From Cryptomeria japonica (taxonomy: Eukaryota; Streptophyta; Pinopsida; Cupressales; Cupressaceae), in the NCBI RefSeq assembly GCF_030272615.1, contig NC_081406.1, positions 115,227,783 through 115,291,782 of the forward strand: DNA of 64,000 nt, in the 5' to 3' direction. The translations under genes were made by a program, and so were the position numbers. This document shows positions 45,380 through 56,368 of this stretch, in pieces. The notes beneath the pieces were generated by a model. The model searched no databases. It saw nothing but the letters and a program-made list of their open reading frames with translations, and had not been told where the DNA came from. Position 1 is the stretch's first letter. Each line of letters starts with the position of its first letter.

Positions 45380-46851
45380 TGATAGTTCTGATACTTAATG
45401 TTAAGTACAGATGCCAAGCTAATAAGATGAGAGGGGGGGTGAATCATACAAACTTAATCTTCCATAAAAACATCAGATTCAACCTCGGTAACATAAACTT
45501 CAGCGATATAACCAAAATTGTTAAACATGCAAACTCAAAAGCATATAAACATCATAAACCTCATAACATGAGATTTAACGTGGAAACCCAAATAGGGAAA
45601 AACCACTGTGGGATTTTGGACCCACTAAGAAATATACTCTTCTAGAGTATGCTCGGTTAAAAGCAAGTCCTATTAAAGATTACAAACACATTGCTAGATA
45701 TGACCCGGTTAAGGGATTTCCCTAAGATCTGTTAGGATCTTCACCTTGTTAGAAGTGACCTTGTTAAAGGATTTCAAACACTCAATCAGAATGTCACCTT
45801 GCTAGAGGGTTTTACAAATAAGACTATTAAGTCCACTCGGTTAAGAGATTTTCTATCACTTCACAAAATAATAGTAATAAAAATCTATCTGCAACTTCAC
45901 ATCTAAAATGCTAAAGCAGATTCTTATTTGCTCAATACAATCTAGACATAGAACTAATCTTGTCCATCTGCTGGGCTCTATACTCTGTTATACAAATAGT
46001 TCTTCAAGCTTCTGTGCTTGGTAATTACTATGTAGCATCCCTGTGCATACACTTGCCCGCATACATTGTTTATCAACAGTTCCCTATTTATAAACAATTG
46101 CCAACCGCTTAACCTCCTTGATCACATTTCCCATGAGCAATCATAGCCATCAGATCTTCAAACTTTGACTAGGTTCAATGTATTATTCGACCTGAAAAAC
46201 ATTTTACTCCACCTTGGAACTTGCATACATCTCTTGGAACTTGTGCTAGGGTATGCGGTTCAATCTGCACTGTAGATCTTCATGCCGATTTTCCTTTGCT
46301 ATAGATTCTTTAACAAACTTTATGCACGACATACCAATCATTTAATCAGTTCCAACTCATCAACTCCCTGCATTAAATAATGCATGTAACCATTTGATGC
46401 ATTCTATTACAACTCGGTTACAACTCGGTAAATACTAAACTTTACTCGGTAAACACTCTGTCTTCATTAACCGATAGCGATAACCTTAGGGTTTACCGAC
46501 TGGGTTCTTTGCTCGGTAACATAGTATAGTATTAACTTTATAATAAATAACATATGTATGATATCAAAACAATCTAAACATCATGATCTCATCATTGTCT
46601 AACTCAGTAATAGTTGCCCATTGAATAACTTATTCATCCTCTTATTCATCATATTCTTTCTGTGTCTTTTAACGACACCTTTATTCTCATCAAATCATAC
46701 TTCTCAAGATATGGCATCATCATATTGATTTAGAAAATCAATATCTTGACATCAATGACAAAATAATAATATTAAGACAGTAAATCATCCTTAATTAGTT
46801 ATATCCATAATCATCAACAACCTTCTCAATATCCTTATTGAAATGCCAACA
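45380..46851 (-). mobile_element. 5' LTR of minus-strand Copia
   Basis: 1,472 bp, ends TGATAG ... CCAACA in plus orientation. It is very similar to 37579-39074. The flanking AGTGAC (46852-46857) repeats the sequence before the 3' LTR (37573-37578). It keeps many CTCGGTAA / TTACCGAC motifs in U3 (46400-46520) and a TATA-like TTTATAAATAGGG on the minus strand near 46084-46097. Confidence 0.93.
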
Positions 46852-46970
46852 AGTGACAATATTAATTATATTTAATTAATATTGAGGAGAATTTGAATTA
46901 ACATAATTAATTAATTAATTTATGTGAGGAATTAAAAATAATTAAAAATAATTATTTTTAAGTGTCTACA
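46852..46970 (-). mobile_element. Start of Tat gypsy 3' LTR
   Basis: On the minus strand this is TGTAGACACTTAAAAATAAT followed by AT-rich DNA with AATTAATTAATTAATT. It is the first 119 bp of the 3' LTR. It is then split by the minus-strand Copia and continues at 37578 leftward. Confidence 0.8.
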
Positions 46971-46984
46971 TTTTGCCCCTCTTT
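46971..46984 (-). other. Tat polypurine tract
   Basis: AAAGAGGGGCAAAA on the minus strand, directly before the LTR start TGTAGACAC. Confidence 0.85.
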
Positions 46985-47588
46985 GAAGCGAGGTGTGATG
47001 ACGTGTTGATTCAAAGAATAATCTTGTTTTTTGATGATGATATTGATTTGATTGATAAGATCTAGATTCAGTCTGGTTTCAGGAAGGATTCATCCTGTAT
47101 AAGACAAAGATGATCAAAGCGTTTGGTTTCAAGAAGGATTCATCCTGTATAAGACATGATCATAGCGCAATGTCTGGTTTCAGGAAGAATTCATCCTGTA
47201 TAAGACATGACTGATCACAATGTCTAGTTTCAGGAAGGATTCATCCTATATAAGGAATGTTTTATTTGGAGGCAGAATTGAAGGAATGTTGCACATGGGT
47301 GGGCTAGATGGCGGATGATTTGTAGTATAGACATGATAGATAGTGGATCCGGTATTTACCTTGGTGCCTGCATGGAGGTTTTCACCAAGGTACTTGTCCA
47401 TAGCGCCACCAAGTGGTTTTCACTAATGGACAAATTGTTTTTCTTTCTTTTTCTTATTTTTTATTTTTTTTGTGTCATAAGGTGCCTATTTGCCAGGTTT
47501 TAACCAAAGTGACGATTTTTTCAGCATCTTTTTCTCATTTTTTTATTTTTCTTGATTTTTTTTTTGACAATTTAAGACTTTCTGAGGA
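46985..47588 (-). other. Tat 3' untranslated region
   Basis: About 600 bp between the integrase stop and the purine tract, noncoding. It contains a four-copy tandem repeat (47071-47257) and long A/T runs (47440-47575). Tandem arrays in this position are a known habit of Ogre/Tat elements. Confidence 0.7.
47071..47257. repeat. 50-bp tandem repeat, four copies, in Tat 3' UTR
   Basis: Copies begin at about 47071, 47121, 47172 and 47222. The core GGTTTCAGGAAGGATTCATC plus CTGTATAAGACATGATCA is strongly kept and the last copy is partial. Confidence 0.93.
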
Positions 47589-48831
47589 CTAAGCATACAA
47601 TCTTTTGAGGTGCATGATATTCATTGGATCATCCAAAGGATTGCCTTTAGGAGTAGCCAACTGATAAGCTCCTGATCCATATTTTTCTATGATTACATAT
47701 GGTCCAAGCCAATTAGGCTCAAACTTGCCTTTCTTTTCTCTTTCTTGTAGATTTTTCTGATTCTCCATGAGGACAAGATCACCAACTTGGAATTCCCAGG
47801 TTCTAACTTTTTTGTGATAACTCATCCGCAAGTGGTTCTGATATACCTGTAGATGGTTCAAGGCCTTGAGGCACCTTTCATGTAACAATTCTAGCTCTTG
47901 TAAGTGTGCAATTCTGTATTCTTCCTCTAGTAGGATGTCTTGCAACAATACCCTTTGAGAGGGGATCTTGATCTCAAGGGGAAGGATGGCTTCAGAGCCA
48001 AAGACCAAGGAATAAGGAGTGGCACCTGTGGGGGTGCAGATGGAGGTGCAGTAGGCCCACAATGCAGGATGGAGTTGGAGGTGCCAATCATAGCCAGCTT
48101 CATTGACCATCTTTTTGAGGATTTTAATTAGGGTTTTATTAGAAGCCTCAGCTTGGCCATTGCCTTGGGGGTAATATGGGGTGGAAAAATGATGTTGGAT
48201 GTTGAATTTTTGGTAGAGTTCTTTGACATCCTTGTTTTTAAATTGTCTCCCATTATCTATGATAATGACTTTGGGAATGCCATATTGGCAGATCAAATAG
48301 TTAAGGATGAATTTGGATATCCGCTTACTAGTGGTAAAAGTGAGAGGGATATCCTCTACCCACTTGGTGAAATACTCAATGGCGATGATGATGAATTTAT
48401 GTCTGCTGGAAGATGGAGGGTGGATTTTCCCAATGAGATCAAGCCCCCACTGTGAGAAGGGCCATGGTGTAATAAATGGCTGCAATTCTTTTGATGGTGC
48501 ATGAATCTTATCACCATGTTACTGGCAAGGGATGCATTTCTTCACATAGTTATATGCATCTACCTCCATTTTAGGCCAATAGTATCCTATTCTCAAAAGC
48601 TTTTTAGCCAATCTGAGCCCACTTGAGTGTGCCCCACAGATACCTTTGTGTACTTTGCATAATGCCCATTCTACCTCTTGTTTATCTAAGCACCTTAGGA
48701 GGGAACCATCGAAATGCCTTCTGACTAGGGTGTCTCCAAGGATGGTGTAATGAGCACATCGGTGAATGAAAGTTTGTTGTTGGGCTTTGGTTAGATGTGG
48801 GGGAATGGTATTGTCTTTGAGGAAAGCAAAG
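47589..48831 (-). pseudogene. Tat gypsy integrase
   Basis: The zinc-binding region CKVHKGICGAHSSG ... CIPCQ (about 48520-48670) is followed by a TAA stop (48519-48521) and then an open 298-codon frame in the same phase. The catalytic core shows WGLDLIGKI (first Asp), VIIIDNGRQFKN (second Asp; the usual TDNG Thr is Ile) and GNGQAEASNKTLIKIL (Glu). All three acidic residues survive. The C-terminal GPY/F-type module is visible as NWLGPYVIIEKYGSGAYQLA. The frame ends normally near 47589. Integration into chromatin was its role. One stop separates the zinc finger from the core. Confidence 0.92.
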
Positions 48832-48939
48832 GTTTCTTGGTACCAAGGGGACTCGTGACCAACGAGAACACACACCATTTCAGACTTTGGTAGGTTGTAT
48901 GCTGGTATAAATAGTTGCTCGACCAAAAATTCACACTTC

Positions 48940-49400
48940 TGACTTTGTGTTGGCATTTGAAGGAGGGAGCCAATGGTGGCCATTGCATATGTAGCCCTGT
49001 TATTTATCCATGGGATTTGATCAAATTTGATTGCTGTGAAATGTTGCTTAAGATCTTCAACCATGGTACGGTAAGGAAGGAGTTTATCATATTTTTTTTG
49101 GTACTCATCATTGACTTGTTTTATGACAAGTTGAGAATCACCATATACTTGTAACTCCTTTATTTTCCAGTGGATAGCCAAACGCAAACCTGTGATGAGT
49201 GCCTTGTATTCTGCTATGTTATTGGTACATGCAAAGGCTATCTTGTATGATTTGGGGATGCCATCTCCTTGAGGTGTAACCAATAATATTCCTGCCCCCG
49301 ATCCATTTTGAGTGCAAGAGCCATCAAAGTATAATTGCCATGTGGGGGATGTGGTGACAACCATAATGAACTCATCTGGTAATTCTGTGAGAAGGGGATG
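48940..49400 (-). pseudogene. Archaeal-type second RNase H (aRNH) of Tat element
   Basis: Between the ordinary RNase H and the integrase lies TWQLYFDGSCTQNGSGAGIL ... NIAEYKALITGLRLAI ... LQVYGDSQLVIKQVNDEYQK. This is the second, archaeal/plant-type RNase H domain that marks the Tat (Ogre/Retand) lineage of Ty3/gypsy. The acidic residues Asp (FDGS), Glu (AEYKAL) and Asp (YGDSQ) are kept. The frame is continuous with the integrase zinc region and has no stop within the domain. Confidence 0.92.
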
Positions 49401-49469
49401 GTCACCTGGAAGTGGAGCTTCCACCAACTGATCTGCAATGACATGTCCCTTGATTGCCTTTCTATCCAC

Positions 49470-50750
49470 ATATTAAATGTCAAACTCACTTAGGAGCATG
49501 ACCCATTTGGTGGTTCTGCCAGTGAGAGCCACTTTTGACAGGAGATATTTAAGTGGATCAATTTTAGCAATTAGTTTTGTCTTGTTGTTTAGCATATAGT
49601 GACATAGTTTCTATGCGCTGAACACTAATGCCAAACATGCTCTTTCAATGGGAGTATAATTGAGTTCATATCCTACCAGTGTTTGACTGATGTATTAAAT
49701 GGCATGTTCCTTCCCTTGGTCATCTGTTTGTGCCAATAATGCCCCCAATGCCACTGTAGTAGCACATATATACAAAATAAGGTGTTTTTCGGGGGTAGGT
49801 GGCATCAAAACTAGAGGTGATGCTAGATATTCTTTTAATTTCTCAAAGGCCTTTTGACATAAGCAATCCCATTTGAATTTTTTGTCTTTACGCAACATGT
49901 GTGCAAATGGATGGCACTTGTTTGGTAGCTGTGAAATGAAATGTTTGACTGATTGGAGTTTTCCCTGGAGACTGCGCAGTTGTCTGCGAGTCTTTGGTGG
50001 AGGCATTTCCATAATAGATTTTACCTTTGCAGGATTGACCTCGATACCTCTGTGGGAAACAATGAATCCTAGTAGTTTTCCTGATGTGATGCCAAACACA
50101 CACTTTTGGGGATTTAGGCACAGTTTGTATTTTTCCAATCTTTCAAAGATCTATTTTAGAATGGGTATGTGTTCTTGTCTTGTCTTATATTTGCCTAGCA
50201 GATCATCCACATAGTCCTCCATAATTTTGTGCAAGAGGTCATGAAAAATTATTGTCATTGCATGTTGATATGTAGCTCCAGCATTTTTAAGGCCAAAAGG
50301 CATGACCCGGTAACAGAAAGTACCCCATGGTGTTGTAAATGTGGTTTTATGCTGGTCCTCATCTGCTATCCTGATTTGGTTGTATTCAAAAAACCCATCC
50401 ATTAGCGATAGCATTTCATGTCCTACTGTAAGGTCCACAATCATATCTATATTGGGGAGTGGGAAATCATCTTTAAGACAAGCTCTATTTAGATCCCAAA
50501 AATCTATGTAGATGCGGATGCCCCTGATAGGTTTGCCGATAGGTACAATGTTAGAGACCTATTTAGCATAGTCTATGGGTTTGATGAATTTTGCATCTAA
50601 CATCTTTTGGAGTTCTGCCTTGACCAGGAGAGTAATATGCAGGTGCATTTTGCATAGTTTTTATTTTATAGGTTTTGCATCTGGGCGGACAACAAGATTG
50701 TGAACCACCAAGGCAGGATCCAACCCTAGCATATCGGCATAGGACCATGC
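49470..50750 (-). pseudogene. Tat gypsy reverse transcriptase and first RNase H
   Basis: One phase with stops at about 50565, 50151, 49695, 49610 and 49473. Reverse transcriptase blocks: IRIYIDFWDLNRACLKDDFP (the DFRDLN motif with Trp for Arg), LMDGFFEYNQIRIADED, TTFTTPWGTFCYRVMPFGLK, NAGATYQHAM and MEDYVDDLLGK, the catalytic YVDD. The connection and RNase H part follow as GFIVSHRGIEVNPAKVKSI, LQGKLQSVKHFISQLP and, degraded, ISQTLVGYELNYTPIERACL. The catalytic box is intact; the stops make it dead. Confidence 0.9.
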
Positions 50751-52027
50751 AAAATTAATTTTTACCTCTATAAGGAAGTTGATGAAATCTTCTTTTTCCT
50801 TTTCTGTGAGGGACTTAGCAATGAACACATTTTTCGGAATGACTTGGGTGCCCATGTTGATGCTATTTGTTGCTTCTATCAACAAATTTGATTTGTCTTG
50901 TGGAAGGTAACCAATGGTATGGAGGTCAAGTCCCTCATCGTCAAGTGCCTTTTCCAGGTTTTCACTTTCGGATACGCCCTTTGTTTTTATTTTTTGTTCA
51001 TCCAAAGGTGCCTCAGGGAGGTTTTCACCTAGGGAATCATGTCTTTTCCTTTTATTATCTTTTTTGTGGCTAAGGGCATTATCCTGATTACCAAAGTATC
51101 CCTTTTCATGTAGTTGAATACCCTCGATTCTGTTACAATCTTCCAGATTTTGCGTTGTTAGGAGAGAAATGAGAGCATTATTGTCAGTGCAAGTATCCAA
51201 AGTGGGTTTGTCTCATTGGCCCCAGTCAATGAGTCTAGGATGGACAAGATGTAGCTCGTGTGAAGTGGGAGGGGTTAAGGGGGTGATGGTATTGATGTAA
51301 GCATCAAAGAAGATATCTTTCTTTTATTCATAAGGCATTTCACGGAATTCCTCTTCATCAACACTTTCAATATCCAAAGAAGGACTAGAAGGGGCACCGA
51401 CGATAGTAATATTAGGCATCGAAGTGTACCCTAAGCCTTTGTTGTATTTGTAGGAGATAGGATTTATGGGTTCTTTTCTTTCTTTCTCCTCTGGTCCCAG
51501 GCGTATCCTTTGTAACCCATTTTTTCAACTATGGCAGATGCTTTTGGGTACATTTTTTTGGATACTTTTGTTGGATCATCATCCTCTTCCCGGTACAATG
51601 AGGAAGAGACATCTGCTTCAAGGCTCTCCTCATTAAAAGTGCCCCATTGATGGAAGGTGGTATTTTGGCATTGCATGACTAGTTTCAGGTCCTTTTTGAG
51701 CTCTTTTGGTTTGCCAAATGACTTAGGAGAGAGAGGGAGGTTTCCTATTAAAAAGATGTCCTCCAATTTATATTCTCTAGAGCCATTGTCCAAGATCTTG
51801 ATTTGATTATCTGGTAGGGATGAAGTGGAGGCAACATTTGATGTGTCAGATGGAGGCATTGGCGAGGGTCTATTTAGTGGACAATGATACGAATGCTTCC
51901 CCTCTAGTAGTTTGCAATATTGAAAAGGTTGGGGATCAGCTTTGATAGTGATCTCTCTTCCATTATAGGGGAATTTGATGTATTGGTGATAGGTGGAGGG
52001 TGCGGCTTGCAAGGAATGAATCCATGA
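50751..52027 (-). pseudogene. Tat polyprotein linker between protease and reverse transcriptase
   Basis: Two long open pieces (51464-52012 and 50661-51200) in different phases, joined by one frameshift between about 51200 and 51464. They contain no enzyme motif except the run-in to reverse transcriptase (FINFLIEVKINFAWSYADML, then DPALVVHNLVVRPDAKPIK). The rest is acidic and charged (SSLYREEDDDPTKVSKK). Such long spacers are normal in Tat elements. Confidence 0.75.
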
Positions 52028-52498
52028 CTACCCGAGGAGAATGTTGTAGGGGAGATTAAGATCTAGTACTTGGCAAGGGGTTTCAATTGTAATGGGGCCC
52101 ACTTTAAGAGGTAAGGTGATCATGCCCTTTGAAACTCTTTCCACATCATCATATGCCTTTATTGTGATCCTTCCTGATGTGTCTACCAGATCCTCAGAAA
52201 GTCCCAATTGTTTTATTAATTTGTATGTACATAGATTAAGCCCAGATCCACCGTCTATCAGGATACGTTTGACCTTATGCTTGTGGATAGGAGCTTCGAT
52301 GTGCAAAGGTTTGTTATGATCTTCATCTACAGGAGCATATTTGGAGGTAAATACAAGGTGTTGCTGGGCAGCAAGGCTTCCAATGAGGGCTTGGAATTGG
52401 GTGGCATTGATGTTATCAGGAATGCGTGATTCAAGAAGGGCTTGTTCCAAAATTTATTTATGGACCAGGGAAGTCTTGAGAAGTTCCAAAATGGAGAT
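52028..52498 (-). pseudogene. Tat gypsy aspartic protease
   Basis: Contains KRILIDGGSGLNLCTYKLI, the retropepsin active-site loop in the form D-G-G-S-G, and VLDLNLPYNILLG, matching the second conserved protease block (the usual Gly-Arg is replaced by the chain end). The frame is the same as gag. It ends at a TAG near 52028, one codon before the linker. It processes the polyprotein during particle maturation. Confidence 0.85.
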
Positions 52499-53786
52499 CT
52501 ATGCAGGGGTCTTCCCAAGTTGGTCAAGGAGGTCATATCGGCAGGTGGAAGACATGGGCGGGGGGTTTGCTGGGGGAGGGACTCCTTGGATGGTGACTTT
52601 AGCTTGGTGTGTAGTTACATTGCAGTCATTCTGGAAATGGAAGGTGGAAGGCATGGCGCCTTGAAAGACTATCTTAGTAGGATTTGGTTTTCTTTGGGAA
52701 GAAGGAGGATTAACTCCTTGGATGGTTATGACATTGACATGATTGTCTGCAGGTTCAATGCGATCTACTAAAAAATCAAAGCCAGTTATGTGATTAGCGT
52801 AGTCATAACCCATTGCATTATATGATGAGCCTTTTCCTTTATCATGCTTTGGGAAGGGTTCCTGGTACATTTTGAGTTTGTCATTGTTATTACCAGGTTT
52901 TGCATTTGCTACTTCAATCTCACCTCTATCAATGAGATCTTGTATATAGATCTTCAGTTTCATACACTTTCGTGTATCATGTCCCTTGATACGATGGTAT
53001 TCACAATACTCATTTTCATTATACCATCTTGGTTTAGGTTGATTGGGGTCAAATGAGCAAGTGATTGAAAAAACCACTACACCTGCTTGGACAAGTTTTT
53101 GAAACACCATTTCAATAGGCTCAACCAGAGGAGTGAAGTCTCTTGGAGTCCTGTTATTCGATCGGGGTGGTCATCCTTGGATTGAGACATTGTTGTGAGG
53201 TTTTTGGAATTGATTTTGATTGTTTTGATTATTGAATTGATGATTATTGGTGGTGGATTTTGGGGGAGAGGCCACGGTTTGGACCCACTTTGCATTAGTT
53301 ACACCATCATTGACCACGTTTTTGGTTTTAGACCAGAATTTTGGTTTGTCGTTATGATAAAAACTTTGTGTTGATTTCTGGTAATGTTTCAAGGTTCCTT
53401 CCTCAAATAAGACACGTTCGAGGGCAAGGCCCTTATCAGTCAATTTTTGGAAGGATTTGATACATTGGGATATTAAGGGTCTCGAAAGTTTAGGCACCAA
53501 GTTCTTTTGAAATAGCTTAATTTGATGTTGTTTTGGCATGTCCCACTGGAATTTCTTGATAAGATGTCACCATCTTTGTAGGAAATTGGCGAAGGTTTCT
53601 CCGAGCCTTTGTTTTGTATTGTATAGGTCCATCATAGAAACATCAATAACCATGTTGTAAGCATAGTGGGCGACAAATTTTTCTGCCAAGTCTGGAAATG
53701 AGACAATGGAACCTCATGGTAGAGATGAGAACCATGCTAGGGCATTTCCCGTGAGACTCTTGGGAAAGAGTCTATGAAGATAAAGG
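52499..53786 (-). pseudogene. Tat gypsy gag, 5'-truncated
   Basis: The capsid domain is visible in degraded form (LFPKSLTGNALAWFSSLP, then LAEKFVAHYAYNM, LYNTKQRLGETFANFL), then TDKGLALERVLFEEGTLKHY. A nucleocapsid-like block CEYHRIKGHDTRKCMKLK, followed by IYIQDLIDRG, is typical of Tat gag. In-frame stops lie near 53111, 53155, 53570 and 53720; no frameshift is apparent. The N-terminus and the whole 5' LTR are missing because a Copia LTR abuts at 53787. The related gag-only element at 53944 carries the sister motif CQFHRQPGDDTEKCFSLKG. Confidence 0.85.
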
Positions 53787-53943
53787 TGTTAGGTCCAACA
53801 AGGAAAGCTAATGTACTGAGAGGGGAGGGCTGAATCAGTACTTCAAAACTTTTCTTCAAAAACAATCTTACTGATAAACATAAACTATGTATAGTTGATC
53901 TCATAATACATAATAATAAAACATAATCATAGAAATAACATCC
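53787..53943 (-). mobile_element. Copia LTR E, first part
   Basis: It starts TGTTAGGTCCAACAAGG and runs through GTACTGAGAGGGGAGGGCTG, the reverse complement of the U5 end of Copia F's LTR (CAGTACATTAGCTTTCC... type). It is interrupted by the gag-only gypsy at 53944 and continues at 61174. No primer site lies left of it, so it is a solo or 3' LTR. It truncates the Tat gag. Confidence 0.8.
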
Positions 53944-55210
53944 TGTAGCATCCTAAAATTGCGACACTTGCAATTTCGACTGCATTTCGGTCTTCATGAT
54001 GGTGACGCAACACGCAACCTGAATGGAGACCCCGAAACTTGCTCACGACACTGAAAACTGCATTTTTCAAGCACCCTGGCCTGAACCTCCTTGCACCCTG
54101 TTGTCCCGGGAGGTGGGACCAGAGTGCCCAACGCCCTGGTCCTTCAGGACCAGGGCGTCCAGCGCCCTGGTCCCCAGGACCATGGTGCCCAGCGCCCTAG
54201 TCCCTGGGTCCTATTTTGGGTCCGGTCTCCTAAGGGGTCTCGGGTCTTTTTGTTTGCAATTTGGAAATTAACTTTCCTGGTCGGCCTAAGGTCGGGAAAA
54301 TCAGTCTATCAGCCCTAAATGACAAGTATATAAACTACATTTTTCTCTCTCATTTGGGATGAAGAGGATATAGATGTATGCAAGCGTGGAAACTATACTT
54401 AAGCATTCAAGCATTCAAGCATTCAAGCATTCCTTCAAGCAATTGATCATTTCAAGTCTCCATTCAAGGCTAAGTGTTGCATTCAAGTCAAGGATTCAAC
54501 CATTGAAGAGGAGATCACATACATGCTACAACAACATACAACATCTAAACCTTCGCACATAAGGATACAAACATCCTTAGAACAAGGTATTAGTACTTGT
54601 TTTACAGTCATTTACATTTACAGCTCTTGCTCATTTCTTGGTTAATTCCAAAACCGGGGTTTGACCTAAAGGCAAACCCCTAATCCCTAACCCCCCAATC
54701 GTCTTCTCTTTTCTATGTGTAGGTTGCAGGTACGCGGCTGAAATTGAAGATCTGGAATCCTTGTGCAGAGACGAACAGATCCCCCTTCGTTTCGCGGATT
54801 TTTCGGAGGATCGTGGCGCCGGGCGCCATCGTCCTGACAACTTTTGCTCAAATTTGCAGGACAGCGCCGTATCGACATTTTACTGCTAATTCCAGGTCCG
54901 CAGCTTCATACTGTATTCCTATCTCAGTTTATAAGCGAATCTTTATCACTTTCTATGCATGCTTAGCTTAATTCTTCTATCAACATTCTTTACAAAAGAG
55001 GGTAGCCTTGCTGTCTTAACCCTTGAAACACATTTAGCATCCAATCTTGCATTGCGTGGGATTGGATCTTGTGGGTTTCAACCCCTCTTTTGAATGTAAA
55101 GTCTCTCCCCTAAGTGAAAACCATCGAATCCTAGCGAACCTCCCTTCTCTCTCCTCGGAGTTGGAAGAGGGGAGAACAACTAGGGTTCGATCACGATTTT
55201 CCACTTTACA
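53944..55210 (+). mobile_element. 5' LTR of gag-only gypsy element
   Basis: 1,267 bp, TGTAGCATCCTAAAATTGCG to TTTTCCACTTTACA. The left flank CATCC (53939-53943) equals the right flank after the 3' LTR (61174-61178), a perfect 5-bp target duplication. Features in order: GC-rich hairpin units (54090-54215), TATA box AGTATATAAAC (54327-54337), four AAGCATTC repeats (54399-54432), a GGCGCC-rich hairpin (54800-54840) and the U5 end. It is 39 bp longer than the 3' copy. Confidence 0.95.
54330..54337 (+). promoter_or_regulatory. TATA box of gag-only gypsy 5' LTR
   Basis: TATAAACT within GACAAGTATATAAACTACAT, followed by a pyrimidine-rich TTTTTCTCTCTC initiator-like stretch. The same sequence is present in the 3' LTR at about 60300. 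The older relic has AGTATATAAAAGGG at about 8109. Confidence 0.6.
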
Positions 55211-56368
55211 TTTTGGTGAACCTGACGTGAACATCCTTTCTGATTTTTCATGCTTAGATCTGAAAAAATTGATTACATTTCCATGTTTGATCTTTTGCAA
55301 AATTTTAGAGGTGATTGCATAAAAACCCTAAATTTTCTTTTTAGTAATTGAACTTGCGAAATGTCTAAATGTTAATGCTTGTTTCAGATCTGCCCTTCTA
55401 TTACAAATTTTCAATTCATATTTGTGCTTTAATTCTAAAAATTAAGTGGTTAAGTGTCAAAACCCTAATTTTTGAAACCCTCTTGATTCAACCTTTGTCC
55501 GACAATTTCACTGATCAAAACATCTCCAAATCAGCTGTAACTTTGGATTCCGCAATAAAATCACAATATCTCTCATCCCTGAAAATTTGGAAAAAAGTTG
55601 CGAGGACCGTGGCGCCAAGCGCCATCGTCCTCGACATTTTTTCTGAAATTTCGGGAGCGAGATCTTACTGTGTTTTTCTGCTAAAATTCAAAATTTTGGC
55701 TGATTTTATCAATTATAACACCTTCAAAATTACAGTCAAAGTTGGTCTTGTGATTGCTTGGATTAAGGCTTCTAAACATTTAAAAATCATTGAAATTGAA
55801 ATTTTGTGTCAAAATTTGTGTTCTTACTGTCCTAAATCTGAAAAGTGTGTTATCATTCATTAAAAATTTTAGTGCTTTATTCAAATTCTTGCAATTTGTG
55901 ACTTTTGAAATTAAGTGCTTTGATTTCCGCTTTCAAAATTGAATTTTGCCTGAAATTGAGTCAATTTTCAAATTTCAAAATTTGCATTGCTCTTGACATT
56001 CCCTCTAAAATCATAAAATTCAAAATTTCAGTTTCCCTCTCTTTTTCAAAATTCAAATTTTGCATTTTTCGACAATCTTGGTAGGGTTCAATTTCGAGAT
56101 TGCAACTTTAATTTGGCCTATCTATAGATCGTAAAATCACTCAATTTTTTTCAGATTAGCTCTAAAATCATCATACCTTTCATCCCTGCAAATTTCGAAA
56201 AAAGTTGCAAGGACCGTGTTGCACTCCGGGCGCCACGGTCCCGGACATTTTTTTCGAAATTTTGGGAGACTGTTGTGATTGTATTTAACGGCTTAAATCC
56301 AGAAGATTGGCTGATTTTACTGAAAATTGCTACCTCTAAATTCAAAATCTTCTCTCTCTTTCTAGTGC
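55211..56368 (+). other. Leader of gag-only gypsy element
   Basis: The primer-site region directly after the LTR is TTTTGGTGAACCTGACGTG; a TGG start is present but I cannot assign the tRNA. The leader of about 1.15 kb is AT-rich and holds two GC-rich hairpins in long A/T arms (55590-55665 and 56185-56265) that resemble the hairpin in U5. No reading frame with a known motif; the open stretch at 55369-55863 looks fortuitous. Confidence 0.7.

Noticed and set aside
47940-48504. Plus-strand open frames opposite integrase
   Set aside because: Shadows of the minus-strand integrase gene.
54023-54318. Open frames in the LTR (also at 60041-60289)
   Set aside because: Same GC-rich hairpin units in both LTRs; no protein features.
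55369-55863. Open frame of 164 codons in the gypsy leader
   Set aside because: AT-rich leader sequence with hairpin module; no motif and not in the gag phase context.
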